From the NCBI GenBank assembly GCA_037127315.1, contig JBBBDQ010000445.1, forward strand, positions 417,001-481,000: DNA of 64,000 bases, in the 5' to 3' direction. The DNA is from Ascarosepion bandense (taxonomy: Eukaryota > Mollusca > Cephalopoda > Sepiida > Sepiidae). The notes below the pieces were generated by a model, which saw only the letters and a list, made by a program, of their open reading frames with translations, did no database searches and had not been told where the DNA came from. A program made the translations under genes and the position numbers. The first letter of the stretch is position 1; each line of letters begins with the position of its first letter. This document shows, piece after piece, positions 11,652-25,900 of the stretch.

Positions 11652-13429
11652 ATCATTTCACCCCAAGCAAGACAGAAATGCCACTGGGACACCAGATTAC
11701 AGTGAGAGAAAACAAACAAAAAACAAAAGGGATTGTTGAAGATAATAGATGGATGGGGATCAAGTAGATAAAAGATGGCAATTCACGTTGCATTTAAACT
11801 TTTGGAGATTGTAGCTATCAGGGAAGCAAGTGAATGGAAGTGAGTTCTACAAAACAGGAAGTGCAATAAAAACTGTTGTGGTTGAAGAGGCGGTTACATT
11901 TAACCATTTCGACTGTAAAAGGGTGGCAATCTAGATGCCAATCTAGTAGGATGTGTAAATACATGTGGTCAGGGTACTAGAAGGAAGAAAACTCGTCAGA
12001 GCAGTTTCCATGAAAATATAGTAGTGTTAGTTGGGTCAGTTGGGTGCCATCTGTGAGAAACAAAGAACCATGATGCGATGCAATTTGACAGAAATTTGGA
12101 AACTCCATGATGTATTGCTTGGCATTTCTGTGATATTTTAAAGTTAATATTTTTTAAAAATTTATTAATAAATTCAACTGGAGTTTGAATTATAGTTGAA
12201 TTTGTTACATTCACTTATGTGCAAATATCCTTGGGAAAGGTATTTAGCCATCTCTTTTCCCTTTAGCTATGGGTTAAATAGCAGGACAGATTGGGTCCGA
12301 AAGCCTTGGTTGGCAACCAGTCTAGTGCAGAAAGAAATGGCAACCTACTATTTGAAAATCATCTCCCTAGTCAGTCATGGATTGAAAGAGACATGATCAC
12401 TCAAGGATATATCACATATGGCACTTAAGTGACTGATATGGATAAAAAGATTGAATAGCAGAACAGATTGGGTTTCTATAGCCTTGGTTGGCAACCAGTC
12501 TACTGCCGATAGAGATGGCAACCTACAATGAGAAAATCTCCCTAATCAGTCATGGGTTGAAAGAGACATGATCACTCAAGCATATATCACATATGACACT
12601 TAATCAACTGGAATACTTCTCAAATAAAATTTCAGAAAAGTATATTTTATTTTTGAAAGATTTTTAAAACCAAGAATCAACTTTTATTTACAAATGTGTG
12701 AAAATGGCTGATTTCAATAATTTCAACGAGCAATCAAAACAATTTAATTCCAATCAATATAATTTCTATATGAAAAATGCCAGATTATTTTGCTTACTAG
12801 AAATAGTAAATGTACTCATTTGACTTCCAACTAAAGCAGAAAATAAGGCTTTGAAAATTTTTTTTATTTTTAAAAATTTATTTTGAACTTCATGTATTGA
12901 AAATTTAATGGCGTTTTCTAGTTTGTAGACACTTACAGGAAAAGTGCTATTAATTTTCCCATGGTATTCAGCAAATAGTTTTTAAAAAAAACTGTCATAG
13001 TATTTGGCAAAAAGCTTATATAAACTTGGCACACGATCAAACAGATAAACTTTCTCCTGATGTTCACTAATAGTATCAACGATTAGTTGTTTCAGAACCT
13101 GGAAGAATAATTTAATCTTATTTACTAAAATGGATCTGTACCTTGATATTTGAATGACTTCTGAACATAAGAATTGAATTAACTGTAATTCTACGTATTC
13201 AATAAATCAAAAGTCATTTGAAGTTTGCTGGATTTATTATAGCTCTATTTATCTAATGATAAATCTATAGTATGATTGGGAATTTCATGCGCTAAGCAAT
13301 TATCAGGTGCATATTATGAACTGTTTTTAGATTTGAATTATTTTTTTTCCAAATTTAGAAATGGTCAGTTCATAATATGCACTTGATGGTTGTGTAATGC
13401 ATGAAACTCACTTAAACTATAGAGGTAGG

Positions 13430-13483
<54 letters not shown>

Positions 13484-15010
13484 TACAGTAGTGGCCATAA
13501 TATAAGGAACGGACACAACAAAGACATAAATATGTGTACTACTTAAAAAGTAATGCATGATTAATAGTTAAATTTTTACCAAATAAAGATTAGGGTGTAA
13601 TGCATAAATATTATACAAAGTTACAGAAATTTACATAATAGTTGTTTTTTTTTTTTTTGTTAAATAATGATTAAATGGAACAAAGGAAATAAGCTACTGG
13701 ACAAAAGTTAAGGAACGATGTTAATAATTTGCATAAACTTTTAATTTACATTGTTAAAAAACTTGGAGCTTTTCAACAATAAGTAAAAGTTCATTTGTCA
13801 TTAGGACTTTATTTTTAAGCAATGTGGCAAATTCTACATGCAAAATGCTCTCTTTTGAAGGAAAGAAAACTCATTATTGCTAACTATCAAGAAAAAAAGT
13901 CAATTTCTGATATTGTTCATAGGTTTAAAAGTGTTGTTCATCGTGTAATTAGCAGGTAAAATGTGTAATTAGCAGATAAAACGTTAGATGCAAAACCAAA
14001 AACCGGCTGACCTTCAAAAACATCGCAAAGAGAAGATCGAAGAATTGTTAGAATATCTACAAAAAACTGTTTTGAAACTTTTACATCAATTGCCCGTAAA
14101 TTTAATGAAAAGACAGATAAGATCTCAAGAAAAATGGTTGTTCGCAGGTTAAAAAATGCAGGATTGCATGCCCGTATTCCAGCTTCGAAGCCTCTCATTT
14201 CAAAGCAAAACCAAAGGGCATGCTTGGAGTATGCTAGAGAACATGTTGTTTGAACTGACACACAATGGGATACAGTTCATTTCAGTGACAAGTCCAAGTT
14301 TACTATATCTGGTTCTGAGGGCAAAACTTACGTATGCCATAGAACAGGTAAAAGACTGTCGTCTCAATGTGTCAAGAAAACCGTTAAGTTTGGTGACGGC
14401 AGCATGATGGTGTGGGGAATAATTTCATCTGCAGGAGTTGGCCTTATCATCCGCGTACATGGCAATATCAATGCTGAGATTTACAAAAGGCTTTTCTTCA
14501 GCAGCATGTGGTACCAAGATTACACCATAATCTTTATGAATCTCCGATTTTCATGCAGGACAACGCACCTTGCCAGAAGGTTATGGCTTTATTTGAAGAA
14601 GGAATCGCCCTAATGAAGTGGCCAGTCCAAAGCCCCGACCTGAATCCAATAGCAAATGTTTGGAAGATAATTGGAGAAAGGGCTCAGAAAAGAAACCCAA
14701 AAACCAGGATCACCTATGGAAGTTATTGAAAGACGAACAAGAGGGAATTACTGCTGATTTTTGCCAGAAATTAATTAGATCATGTAGTTGACGATGCAGA
14801 GAAGTCATTGAAAATAAGGGGATGTTTACCAAATATAAAATTTTGTTGATATTTTGTTCATAATCAAGTATTAACAAGATCATTCCTTAACTTTTGTCCA
14901 GTAGTTTATTTCCTTTGTTCCATTTAATCTTTATTTTAAAAAAAAAACTATTATGTAAATTTTTGTAACTTTGTATAATATTTATGCATTACACCCTAAT
15001 CTTTATTTGG

Positions 15011-15060
<50 letters not shown>

Positions 15061-16904
15061 AAAAATGACAGTCAAGTTGTTGTGGTTAAGTTTTTTATAA
15101 AATTTAACTCCAGCAATTTTTCAGTCATTTTTAACAAAACTTGCATAAAAGAGGGATTGCTGCCTAAATATACAATATTATAATAGTTTTTATACTTTCA
15201 TCTCTGATTATTCCCAGTAATCCACTCCCAATCCTGTTCAAGAGACTTAATGGCATTTTGTATTCCAAAATTGTGATATAAATACATTTTAATTTTTTTT
15301 TAATTTTTTTTTTTTTTACCTACTACATTTTAAACTTAAACAAAAAATTTTCTAAAGAGTTTCATCATACTTGGAAGCACTTATAACTCTATGAGGACCA
15401 CTGTTTTAGAAACATTATAAATACCAACTCACAAAAAATAAACATGGAAGCTAATTCTTAAACCAGTTGGCATTCTCTCAGCTTGAATTACTGTTAGGTT
15501 GGTACTAGACTGTTGACCTCATTTTTTTAATAAAAATCTAAGAACTATTGCATTAATTTAAATCTAAGCATTAGAAATGAGATACTAAAGAACCATCCTT
15601 GGCATCCGCTACTTAGACTTTTTTTTAATCATTTCAACGCAAGCAAAGTATTAAAGCCACTAAGATGCAAAGGGTTACTGAGTGTGAAAGAATTATAAAA
15701 AAAAAAAGCAGAAAAGTATCATGAAGTAGAGAACAACAAAAAGATAGGAATTAAGAAAGCAGATATTGATTGACGTTGCCTTTAACTTTACAAATGATGC
15801 TGTGTGAGACACCGTTGGACGAGAAACAAAAGCTCACAAACACTATTAAGAATAGAAGTTGAAATGATATGGCTATGTTACAAGAGCCAATAGTCTTTCC
15901 ATTACCACCTTGGATTAAAAAAAATGGATGGACAATGTCACAGAGTGGACTGGATGATCCTTCAAGAAACTCAGAAATTGGCATGCAACCAAGGCATGTG
16001 AAGGGAGCTGGTCAAAGGCTCAGCTACGCAGCGAGCCTGCGACCACACCAGGGCATGGGACTGAAAATGAATTTTGAAAACATGCTATATTGGTGACCTA
16101 TCAACACTTGTTCATGAAATTAAGAATCTAGAAAAATAAGTGATCCAGAGTTAATTAAGTCTTCTGAGAATTTGGTTAATGATGACTGAATATTGAGAAA
16201 ATATTTGTTTCACTTAAAATCTACTCCAAAATATATTGCTATACAGCTGGTATCAACATCTTAGGATCAAAAGGTTAAAACCAGAGTTCAGGATTAATAG
16301 CATTTGTAGAAAGGGGACACAATACAAAGTTTTTAAGTTAATCATTGGCATAGTCAGCAAAACAGTGACAATCTAGCCACACGGATTAAACAAAGAACCC
16401 AGTTTGAAATTCCTTACCTGGATCAAGCACCTTATGAAGATCAAAGGGTACAGCATGGCAAAAAACAATAAAGATGAGGACAATAGTCCTTGTATTAATA
16501 ATAAGAATAATAGCCCTTTATCCCAGAAATTCAGAGAATAATGAAGATGAGGACATTGGTCTGAATGCAAATAACTCATCTCACAAAGTCAGGGAGCATA
16601 AGATCAAAATGTTAGATACAGCAGCAAAGACCAACAAAGATGAGGACATTAGTCCTTGTATTAATAATAAGAATAATAGCCCTTTATCCCAGAAATTCAG
16701 AGAATAACGAAGATGAGGACATTAGTCTGAATGCAAATAATAACTCATCTCAGAAAGTCAATCAGAATAAGAGCAAAGGTCAAGATATTAGTCAGAATGT
16801 AAATAACTTCTTGTCCCAGAAATTAAAACAAAAATTGTTTAAGGTTCATAATTTCAATTCTATTTATTTTAAAAGTAACTACGCTATTTTATTTTATTTT
16901 TTTT

Positions 16905-16949
<45 letters not shown>

Positions 16950-19900
16950 ATGACTTGATGTTTTTTTTTAAGCTAAAAACAGAATAAATTACATCCTTGA
17001 GCTTACCCGGTCCTGGGTATGATGGTAAACTGCATCCGTCAGCAAGGCTTCTGATTGGAAGGTTGTGAGGAGCATGGAACCACCTCTTAATTGCTGTTGT
17101 TCCCAGGTCCATCCTGACCCAGAGTGGTAGCACCTTTTAGGGTCCCAGCTATAGGCAAATAGTTAACCCCCCAAACTGGGGTCAAAACACTATGAAAGTA
17201 TAAAAATACACTTTTATAGAAATATATACATTTTTGAAGGAAAAATTATTACCAGCAATACATTTTTGAATACAAAACTAGAAGACTTCTTCAGTTTTCT
17301 ATAATTAAAAAAAGATTAAAAAAAAAACTTTTCCTCAAACTCCGATGAAATCAACTTTCAAGAAAAAAAAATACCTTAAAACCCTACCTTTTTAGCATTA
17401 AATAACTCACAGATGTTGATATGCCGTTAAACAACACTCAAACTTATTGAGCTTACCCATTACCATCTCTTCCCTCCAGTTATGGGTTAAATAATGGGAC
17501 AGATTGGATTCTGTAGCCTTGGCTGACAACCAGTCTACTGCAGAAAGCAATGGCAACCTACTGTGGGATAATCTTCTGCCCAGTCAGTCATGTCTCATGT
17601 CAGGGATTTCTACTGGTTGCATGCAGACGGTCTAAGGCAGTAATTCTCCACCGTCACGCTGTGGCGCACAAGTGCACTGCAAAATATTAAAGAAATCCAA
17701 AAATATATAAATCACTAGGTACAAGGTTTACACTATGCTGCACAAATAGTTGAATGAAAACATTGAAATAATGTCAGTTTATATTTGTGTATTTAAAAAA
17801 AAAAAAATCTGAGGTTTTATTTCATTTAAATGTATACCCTTTTAAAAATTTTACTAGGTGTGTCATGATATTTTCATTTGCTCATAGGTGTTGACATGAT
17901 ATTTTCATTTTCTGCCAGGTGTGCTATTGCTTAAAAAGGTTGAGAAACGCTAGACCAAAGTATAGATGATCAGTGTGCAAGTATTAAATAAAAGATATGT
18001 TAAACAACCAAACAAAGGTTGGTATGACCCAAACAATGTTTCAGAATTTATCAATTAAAAAAAAAAAAAAGGTTTGACCTGTTACACTTGCATTTGAAAA
18101 TTCCTAGGTTTGTAATAACAAATAAGAAAAAGCAACCTTCAAAATGAAAACTGTTTCGACCAAATTATAGAGGCTCTGTACTTTTTGCGAAGGATTCATC
18201 GATAATTTCTGTCTGGAGTTCTGGGATATAGACTTCTCATTACAGGTATATCTCAAGTTATGTCATTCTCGATTCTACGTCGTTTATCAAAAAAAGGCAA
18301 ATGGAAAAATAAAACTGAAGAAGATAAGAACACAGTTGAAGGAACTCTTGACCAGTTCCTTATTAAAAAGAGTATCAAACAACAACAGCCAGCTTTTGAT
18401 GCTGATTATTCATAGCCGTCTACGTCAGGGAAGTAAATAAACAAATTGATTGTAAATATTGGTAAATTTAACATAAATTAGTTTTTCTACTATCGCAAAA
18501 TAATTTTAATAACGGCACTTGTTATTTAACCTTACAAAATTTTTTTATGTCTTAGAGCAAACCACATTCACAAATAAAGAGTCTGTGATGTACTGTAAAA
18601 ATCGCCAAATTATAAACAAATACATTTACAAATATGTACATACATGTATTCGTAAATTTAGATTTATTTTCTGTACTATATTAAAAACTAAAATTTATTT
18701 AAGTTTAATTTAGATATATTATTAAAAATGCATTTGTAAATAAAATACAGAATTTGCTCACCATAAATATTGAAATTATAATATCACTAGAAACGCACAT
18801 AAAACCATTTTACTGTACAATAAATAGGAATAAAAATATGTAATCGTTGAAGGACCTCTCGACTAGTTTCTTATTGAAAAGAGTATCGAGCAACAGCCAT
18901 AATCAGCCAAATTGTAAACATCTACATTTACAAGTATGTATGTACAATATTTGTAAATTTAGATGACTTTTTTTTTCTGTATTATGTTAAAAACTGGATG
19001 TGTGTTGTGATGCAGTAGATATCAGCTTGAATGAGAAATTGGAGAGCAGAGTTCAAATTCCAGTTGAATTCATTGCATTTGCTTATGTTCAAATATCCTT
19101 GGGAAATTTATTAAGCCATCTCTTCTCATCAACTATGAGTCAAATAACAGGACAGATTGGGTTCTATAGCCTTGGTTGGCAACCAGTCTACTGCAGAAAG
19201 TAATGGCAACCTGCCACAAGAAAATCTTTCAAGACATGATTGCCCAAGCATGTATCACGTATGGCAATTAATTGACTGATAAAAAATAAAATTTATTTAT
19301 TTGTCAGCTTAAAATAGATTCTGATTGACCATATATTATTCAAAATGCATTTATAGATAAAATACCAAACCAAGAACGTTTATTTATGATTTAGCCTAGA
19401 GATGAGTAAATTTGACTTAAGTCGCCTCTCCTAGAACAAATTACTGGTGTAAGGTGGGGTATACCTGTATTTACATTTAGTCCCAGGTCTTATTTGTTGT
19501 CACCCTGTTTTCAACCATTGTCCCCGGTTGTATTTAGGTGCTTCTTTGACCTATGTTGGTAGTTTGTTTTCATTCTGCTGTCCATGTCTCAAGTTATCTT
19601 GTCTCTTATGTTCAGGAATGTCCCACACGTCAGTAACCTGAGGAATTGGGCTGTGAATTTGGTAACCTAGTAATTGTTCAGTTGAGTAGTCCAGATTTGG
19701 ACTTTGTGAAAACAAGGTGAATAATAACTGAGCAGTCAGTCAGTTAAGTGCCATACGTGATACACGTTTGAGTGATCATGTCTCGAAAGAGACATGACTG
19801 ATTGGGCAGAAGATTATCCCGCAGTAGGTTACCATTGCTTTTTGCGGTAGACTGGTTGCCAAACAAGGCTATAGAGCCTAATCTGTTCTGTTATTTAACC

Positions 19901-22900
19901 CATAACTGGAGGGAAGAGACAGATTAATACCTTTCCCAAGGGTATTTGTGCATAAGTGAATGCAAGAATTTGAACTCGGTACCCCAATTTGTTGTTCCGT
20001 GTCGATATCCACTGCACCACCATGCACAACACGAACAGTAGAATAAGAACCATTTACCCTCTGCCTCCAATTAAATAAAGGGTTCAGTTCAAAGACGAAC
20101 ACCTGAATACAGCTTCCGTGGACAATAGCTGAATGTGATAATAACAAAAACGAATACATTAGTCTGAATGTTAATAATGTAAATATTCATAGGAATATTT
20201 AAATTTTTATGGATATTTTTAGCCAATAAGTTCATGAAAGTAAGGGTGAGGGGAAATGTCATTTCAATTTTTTGGATTGTTTTTTCCTTCTTGAGCATTA
20301 TTTCATATGGAATGGGTTTTTTTTTAGCATCAGTAAAATTCATTTGCTCCTCTTATTTTAAGAGACCTCAATTTCTTAAGTCTTGACTATTACACCCTTG
20401 TGCAAATTAAAACAAAATGAATAATGTCTTCCTAAGATCATTTACACTTTCTCTGATCATGTATACATAATCTCTTAGGGTTTTTTTTTTCCCTCTTCCG
20501 ACCACATTTTCCTTTACATTTTTGACTGATGGATCCAGTTCGTTTTTTCACTTTGATGACACAACTGACAGTTGAGAGGCGGACACCAACAATACTTTGC
20601 GATCTATCTGTAAGGCTTGCCAGTATGTTCGTGTAGCATCACAATTTTCGTATGCTTCCTTGGAGTAATGTCCATCGCAGACAATGGCCATAGGACAGCT
20701 AATTGGCAGTAGACACAATAGTGTCTGGGTGTGATAAAAATCTGATGCCATCACGGATGGATGCAATATTTTTTTAAGGCCAAACAAATTTCATCATACA
20801 CCTCAAAAATAGATTCATATTACTGCAAACAACCTAATCCGAAGAAAAAATAGAAATCGATTCCACCCTGTCACTCCAGTGGGTCTAAAACTGACTGCAT
20901 GGTGAAAGAAAGGAAACTAAAACAGTTGCTTCAATTCATTTACAAGGGTGTATGGCACATTTACTTTTTTCTTAATAATTATTTTGTCCCAAGCAAGGCA
21001 GGAATGCCACTGGTGCACAGGGCGTTACAGTGAGAGAATAAAGAAGATACAGGGGATGTAAGGCAATGCAATCATTCTAATTTTCCTAATTTTCGTTTCA
21101 CTCTACTTTTGTTTTTATAAAATGAGGCAATGTTTTCGGGATTTATTGGCCTCCCCTCTGAGGCTGAATGTGGCACAAGGCCATTTTTAAGAGATGGATG
21201 GGAATCAAGTAGATAAAAGATGGCAATTGACATTGCATCTAAATGTTTGGAGATTGTAACTGTCAGAAGCCAGCAAATGGAAGTGAGTTCCACAAATGAG
21301 AAAAGAAACTGTTAAAGTAGAAGAGGAGTTACATTTAACTATTTCGATGGTAAGAGTGGGACCTCAATGCCAATCTAGTAGCATGCATAAATACATGTGA
21401 TTGGGAGTACCAGGGGGGGAGCTTGTTTATCAGAGCTTAAGCCATAAAAATATTTGTATTAAAGATAAAAGGAAGCCACATCACGTTGGTGAGAAAGTGA
21501 GTGAAGGCTTTAAAACAAAAAAAATGTAGATGTTAAATTTGGTGAAAATGTTAAATTGCTGACTTTTTTTTATTTATTTCACCACAAGCAAAGTTATAAT
21601 GCCATTAAGGCACAATGGCTTACTGAGAGTGAAAAAAAATCAGAAGACATTAATCAAGAGAGAGAAGTATAAAGGAACAGGGTTCAGGAAGATGAACATT
21701 GATGTTGCATTTAGATTTTTGGTGGTCATAGTTGCCCAGAAAGCAAGAAGCTGGAAGGGAGTTCCACAGGCAAGAAGTGTGAGAAAAGAAACTATTAGAA
21801 TAGAACTTAGAGTTGCATCTAGTTATTTCATTTTAAAACATTGCTACTACACTCTTAATAAATTTTGTTCAGTGTTGGTTGGTGGGTTTTGGTATAGAGG
21901 GCCTCGAGAATTTTAAGTTTTAGTGTAGTATAATGTTGTCAATAAGCATTTTCCTGTATTGTGAAGGGGGACAAATGTTTTTAAATGTTCAGTAGAACTT
22001 GTATCCGACAAATGGAGTGTAAGACATCTTGATAATGTTGTGGTCGTCAAGCTGATATATATGAGGCACATTCAAAGTGTGGTTTTCAGATTGGAAAAAT
22101 ACCAAACGTAACATGATGCTTCGTCAGGAGAGTAGAGTCTGTCGAATAAGTGGTGTGTTGTTCTTGATCTGAAAAGCTTGGATTATGTGGGCAGAATGAG
22201 TGGGCAAATTTCTTTGATACACTCTGCATGCACAAATCCAACATTAGAATATAATGCACTCTTTCCAGTGCTTATTCCCACTTTGCAAGCAATTTCCTGA
22301 ACTGTTACACAAGTCTTCCGTGACTATTCACTGAACCTTCTCGATCAGTTCAAGAGGTTTTACCACTCCTTGATCTGGTATTTTGCCTATGGTATCATTA
22401 TCAAAGGCCTGCTGAATTTTCTGGATGATTTGAGCTTGAGTATCATGAATTTTTGTGAAAACTTGATGCAATAACTCTTTTCAATGTTTGGGGATCTTGT
22501 ATAAAAATGAAAATCTGGCCAGTACGAATGTTTTTAAATGTTGTTACACCTGTTATCTAGGTGTAACAATTGGGAACTGGCATGGCCTGCCATTGCTAAA
22601 ATTTTCACGCATGTTCAGGAAAGATGATGTCACCACCCACCCAAAGGATTTTCTCATGCATCATTAGTTTTGGTGAGAAAAAATAGACTGATCCTTTTTG
22701 AATGCAGTTCGTATATATATATATATAAATAAATGCCATGTACTTTCAGGATGAAAGTGACCATGGCTGTTCAGATTTCTTTGTTATATGGAAATTGCAT
22801 TCTCTTATTGAGAAAGAGTAGTTTCCTATTGTCTTCTGGTTTTGGGTTCAGTTTTCTTTCTGCTACACTGGTTGACAACCAAGGGTAGAGAGTCCAGGTT

Positions 22901-25900
22901 ATCCTTTTATTTAATCCGTAGCCAAAAGGAGAGAAGCTCAACTTATGCTTTTGCCACAGGAATTAGTTAAGACAACGGGCATAGATTGGAATTTGAACTT
23001 GGCTTGCTGATTTAACTTTCTGCACTGATTACCATTGCACTACCTGCACATCCCTTGTTTGTTAATATTCTGAAAAGTATTTTTTTTTTGTTTTTGCAGG
23101 TGGAAGTGGTGGAAGTACACCTGTCCAAGATGAGCAACCATATTCTGATGGTGAAAACCAGGTGAGCTTATCTCTGAACCCTGAAATAATGATTGTTGTT
23201 GATACCTGTTTCTTAATCTCTGACACCCTGTTTATTGACAATATCCTAATCAATAAAGCGCTGGTTTATGAATTTGGTGACATAGGCAGCAAAAACGTGG
23301 TTCTATAAAAGGATGCCGGGGATATCACCGATCGAGTAGCGCAAAACATTTGATAGGCTTGAGCAAATGGATGGCCGGGTGGGGTTCGAGATAGATAACA
23401 AGAGGAAAAATATTAAGAATGACAAGAGACAGGGAAGTCCATGATCATCTACGCCCTGAAGAGACACGGCACATCAAGAAGAAGAATTGAGTTCAATCCG
23501 TTGGCCAGACAGCATGTACTTGCACTTGGTAGAAACAGGGTGAGCAATAACTGAGCAGTTCTTCCCCTCTCTCTTTATTCAGAGTAATTAAATTAGCAAT
23601 TAACAACTAATTAATCAATATCACCTTGCAACTACCTCCGCCAAGAATCAGGTTATGTGCTTTTAAATTTTTCTGTTTTTGTCTCCAGTTAATTGTTCCT
23701 AAATTTCAAATGACTGATAAATTCTTCTTTCTTTGCCAGGATATGGAAGTAGATGGCAGTGATGATGAGCTGAAACCATCAGGAAAAAATGCCCGAACAG
23801 CCGACTCAGACGATGAATATGTGAGTGAGGGTGGCGAGTTTGAACGTGAAGAGGTACAACGGGACACTGATGATGAGGATGTTGAAAGAGAAGAGTTGGA
23901 AAGACACTCTGATGAAAATGTATCAGATGGCGAAAGGGAAAATTCAGGAGATGAAGACGCTCAGAATGATCCAGAATCACCAGCTGCAAGCCCCAGTCGA
24001 AGTCGATCAGTCTCACCAGCAAAGAGTGGATCCATTCGTAGCCGATCTGGATCTCCTCAGAGCCCGGTTGGTTCCCCTATGTCTGTACAGAAAAGTGGCT
24101 CAGACCGCAGCCGTTCACCCTCCCCAGCACACAGTCAGCATTCAGCATCCCCAGCACGCAGTCGATCCGGATCACCGGTATCTAGGAGGAGTCAGTCTGG
24201 ATCTCCAGCAGCAAGAAGTCATTCTGGTTCTCCTGCTTCCAGGCATAGTGGACCGAGGTCACATCGTAGCAGATCAGGATCACCTGCCTCACAGAGAAGC
24301 AGGTCAGGGACACCAGTTTCACAACGTAGCAGATCAGGGTCACCGGCTTCACAGAGGAGTGGATCAGGATCACCTTCAAGGCGGAGCCGTTCAGGTTCTT
24401 CTGGGTCTCATAGAAGTCGGTCAGGATCTCAACGAAGTGGTTCTGGATCACCATGGAGGAGAAGTCAGTCCGGTTCTCCAGAATCACGGAGAAGTCGGTC
24501 TGGTTCTGTAGCCTCACAGAGAAGTCGATCAGGGTCACCACGCCAAAGCCGAAGCCGGTCTGGTTCAGCAGCCTCACAGAGAAGCAGATCTGGTTCAGCA
24601 GCCTCACAGAGAAGTCGATCAGGGTCACCACGCAGAAGTCGGTCTGGTTCTGCAGCTTCGCAAAGAAGTCGGTCTGGTTCTGCAGCTTCGCAAAGAAGTC
24701 GGTCTGGTTCTGCAGCTTCGCAAAGAAGTCGGTCTGGTTCTGCAGCTTCACAGAGAAGTCGGTCTGGTTCTGCAGCTTCACAGAGAAGTCGGTCTGGTTC
24801 TGCAGCTTCACAGAGAAGTCGATCAGGGTCTCCACGCCAAAGCCGAAGTCGGTCCGGTTCTGCAGCCTCGGTTAGAAGTCGATCGGGGTCCCATAGAAGC
24901 AGATCTGGGTCTCCGGCATCTCACAGAAGTGGCTCTCTAGGTTCACGTAGGAGTGGCTCTAAGTCACCCCAGCGGAGTCGATCTGGTTCTCCAGAATCTC
25001 AACGGAGCCGTTCCCGATCGGCAGATTCACACCACAGCAGTAGGTCAGGGTCTGCCGAGTCGCAACACAGAAAACCTGCTTCACGTCGCAGCAAGTCAGG
25101 ATTGCAGCGTATTAAATCAATTTCTCCTGTGCCTTCAGGGGGCAGTTCTCCACACTCTCCAATTGTAAGGAAAAAAAAAGAGAAGCTTTTCTCGGACAGT
25201 GAACCCTCCGACTCGGAGTCGGAACAGATAAAACGCAAAGTCAGAAGCCAAATTCGCAGTGATAGTGAGGACGAAGGAGATGATAAATCAAAGAACATCA
25301 AGTGAGTATTAAAAACGACAAAACTACTAAAATTCACAATCCCAATTTCAGCAGTAAATAATTTTCAATCAGTCAGTTAATTGCCATACGTGATACACAC
25401 TTGGGCGATCATGTCTCGAAAGAGGCATGACTGACTGGGCAGAAGATTATTCTGCAGTAGGTTGCCATTACTTTCTGCAGTAGACTGGTTGCCAGCCAAG
25501 GCTATAAAACCCAATCTGTCCTATTATTTAACCCATAACTGGGGGGAAGATGGATTAATACCTTTGTGTGTAAGTGAATGCATTGAATTCAACTGGAATT
25601 TGAACTCGGCTCCCCGATTTCTCGTTCCGAGCCGATATCCAATGCACCACAAGGCACATCCCACTGTATTTGTCTATATTTCTGAGATGAGGTAGTATTT
25701 ACACTCTTTACATTATTTACATTGATATGCGTTGTGGTGCAGTGGATATCGGCTTGGAACGAAAAATTGAGAAGCTAAGTTTGAATTCCAGTTGAATTTG
25801 TTGCATTCACTTATGTGCAAATACCCTTGGGAAAGGTATTAATCCGTCTCTTCCCCCTCCAGCTATGGGCTAAATAACAGGACAGATTGGGTTCTATAGC

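Noticed and set aside
23626..23739. Alternative start of exon 3 at an in-frame ATG upstream
   Set aside because: The segment is intron 2 (pyrimidine tract and CTTTGCCAG acceptor). Exon 2 joins in frame and carries the conserved N-terminus.
24182..24835. 217-codon open frame antisense to IWS1 exon 3
   Set aside because: It mirrors the 30-bp RS repeats ([10 protein letters not shown] units), which keep any frame open on both strands. No start context, splice signal or homology.
23825..24875. 228- and 140-codon frames in the other + frames of exon 3
   Set aside because: They are shadows of the RS repeat; the splice-consistent frame is the one with TPVQDE upstream and SDSE motifs downstream.
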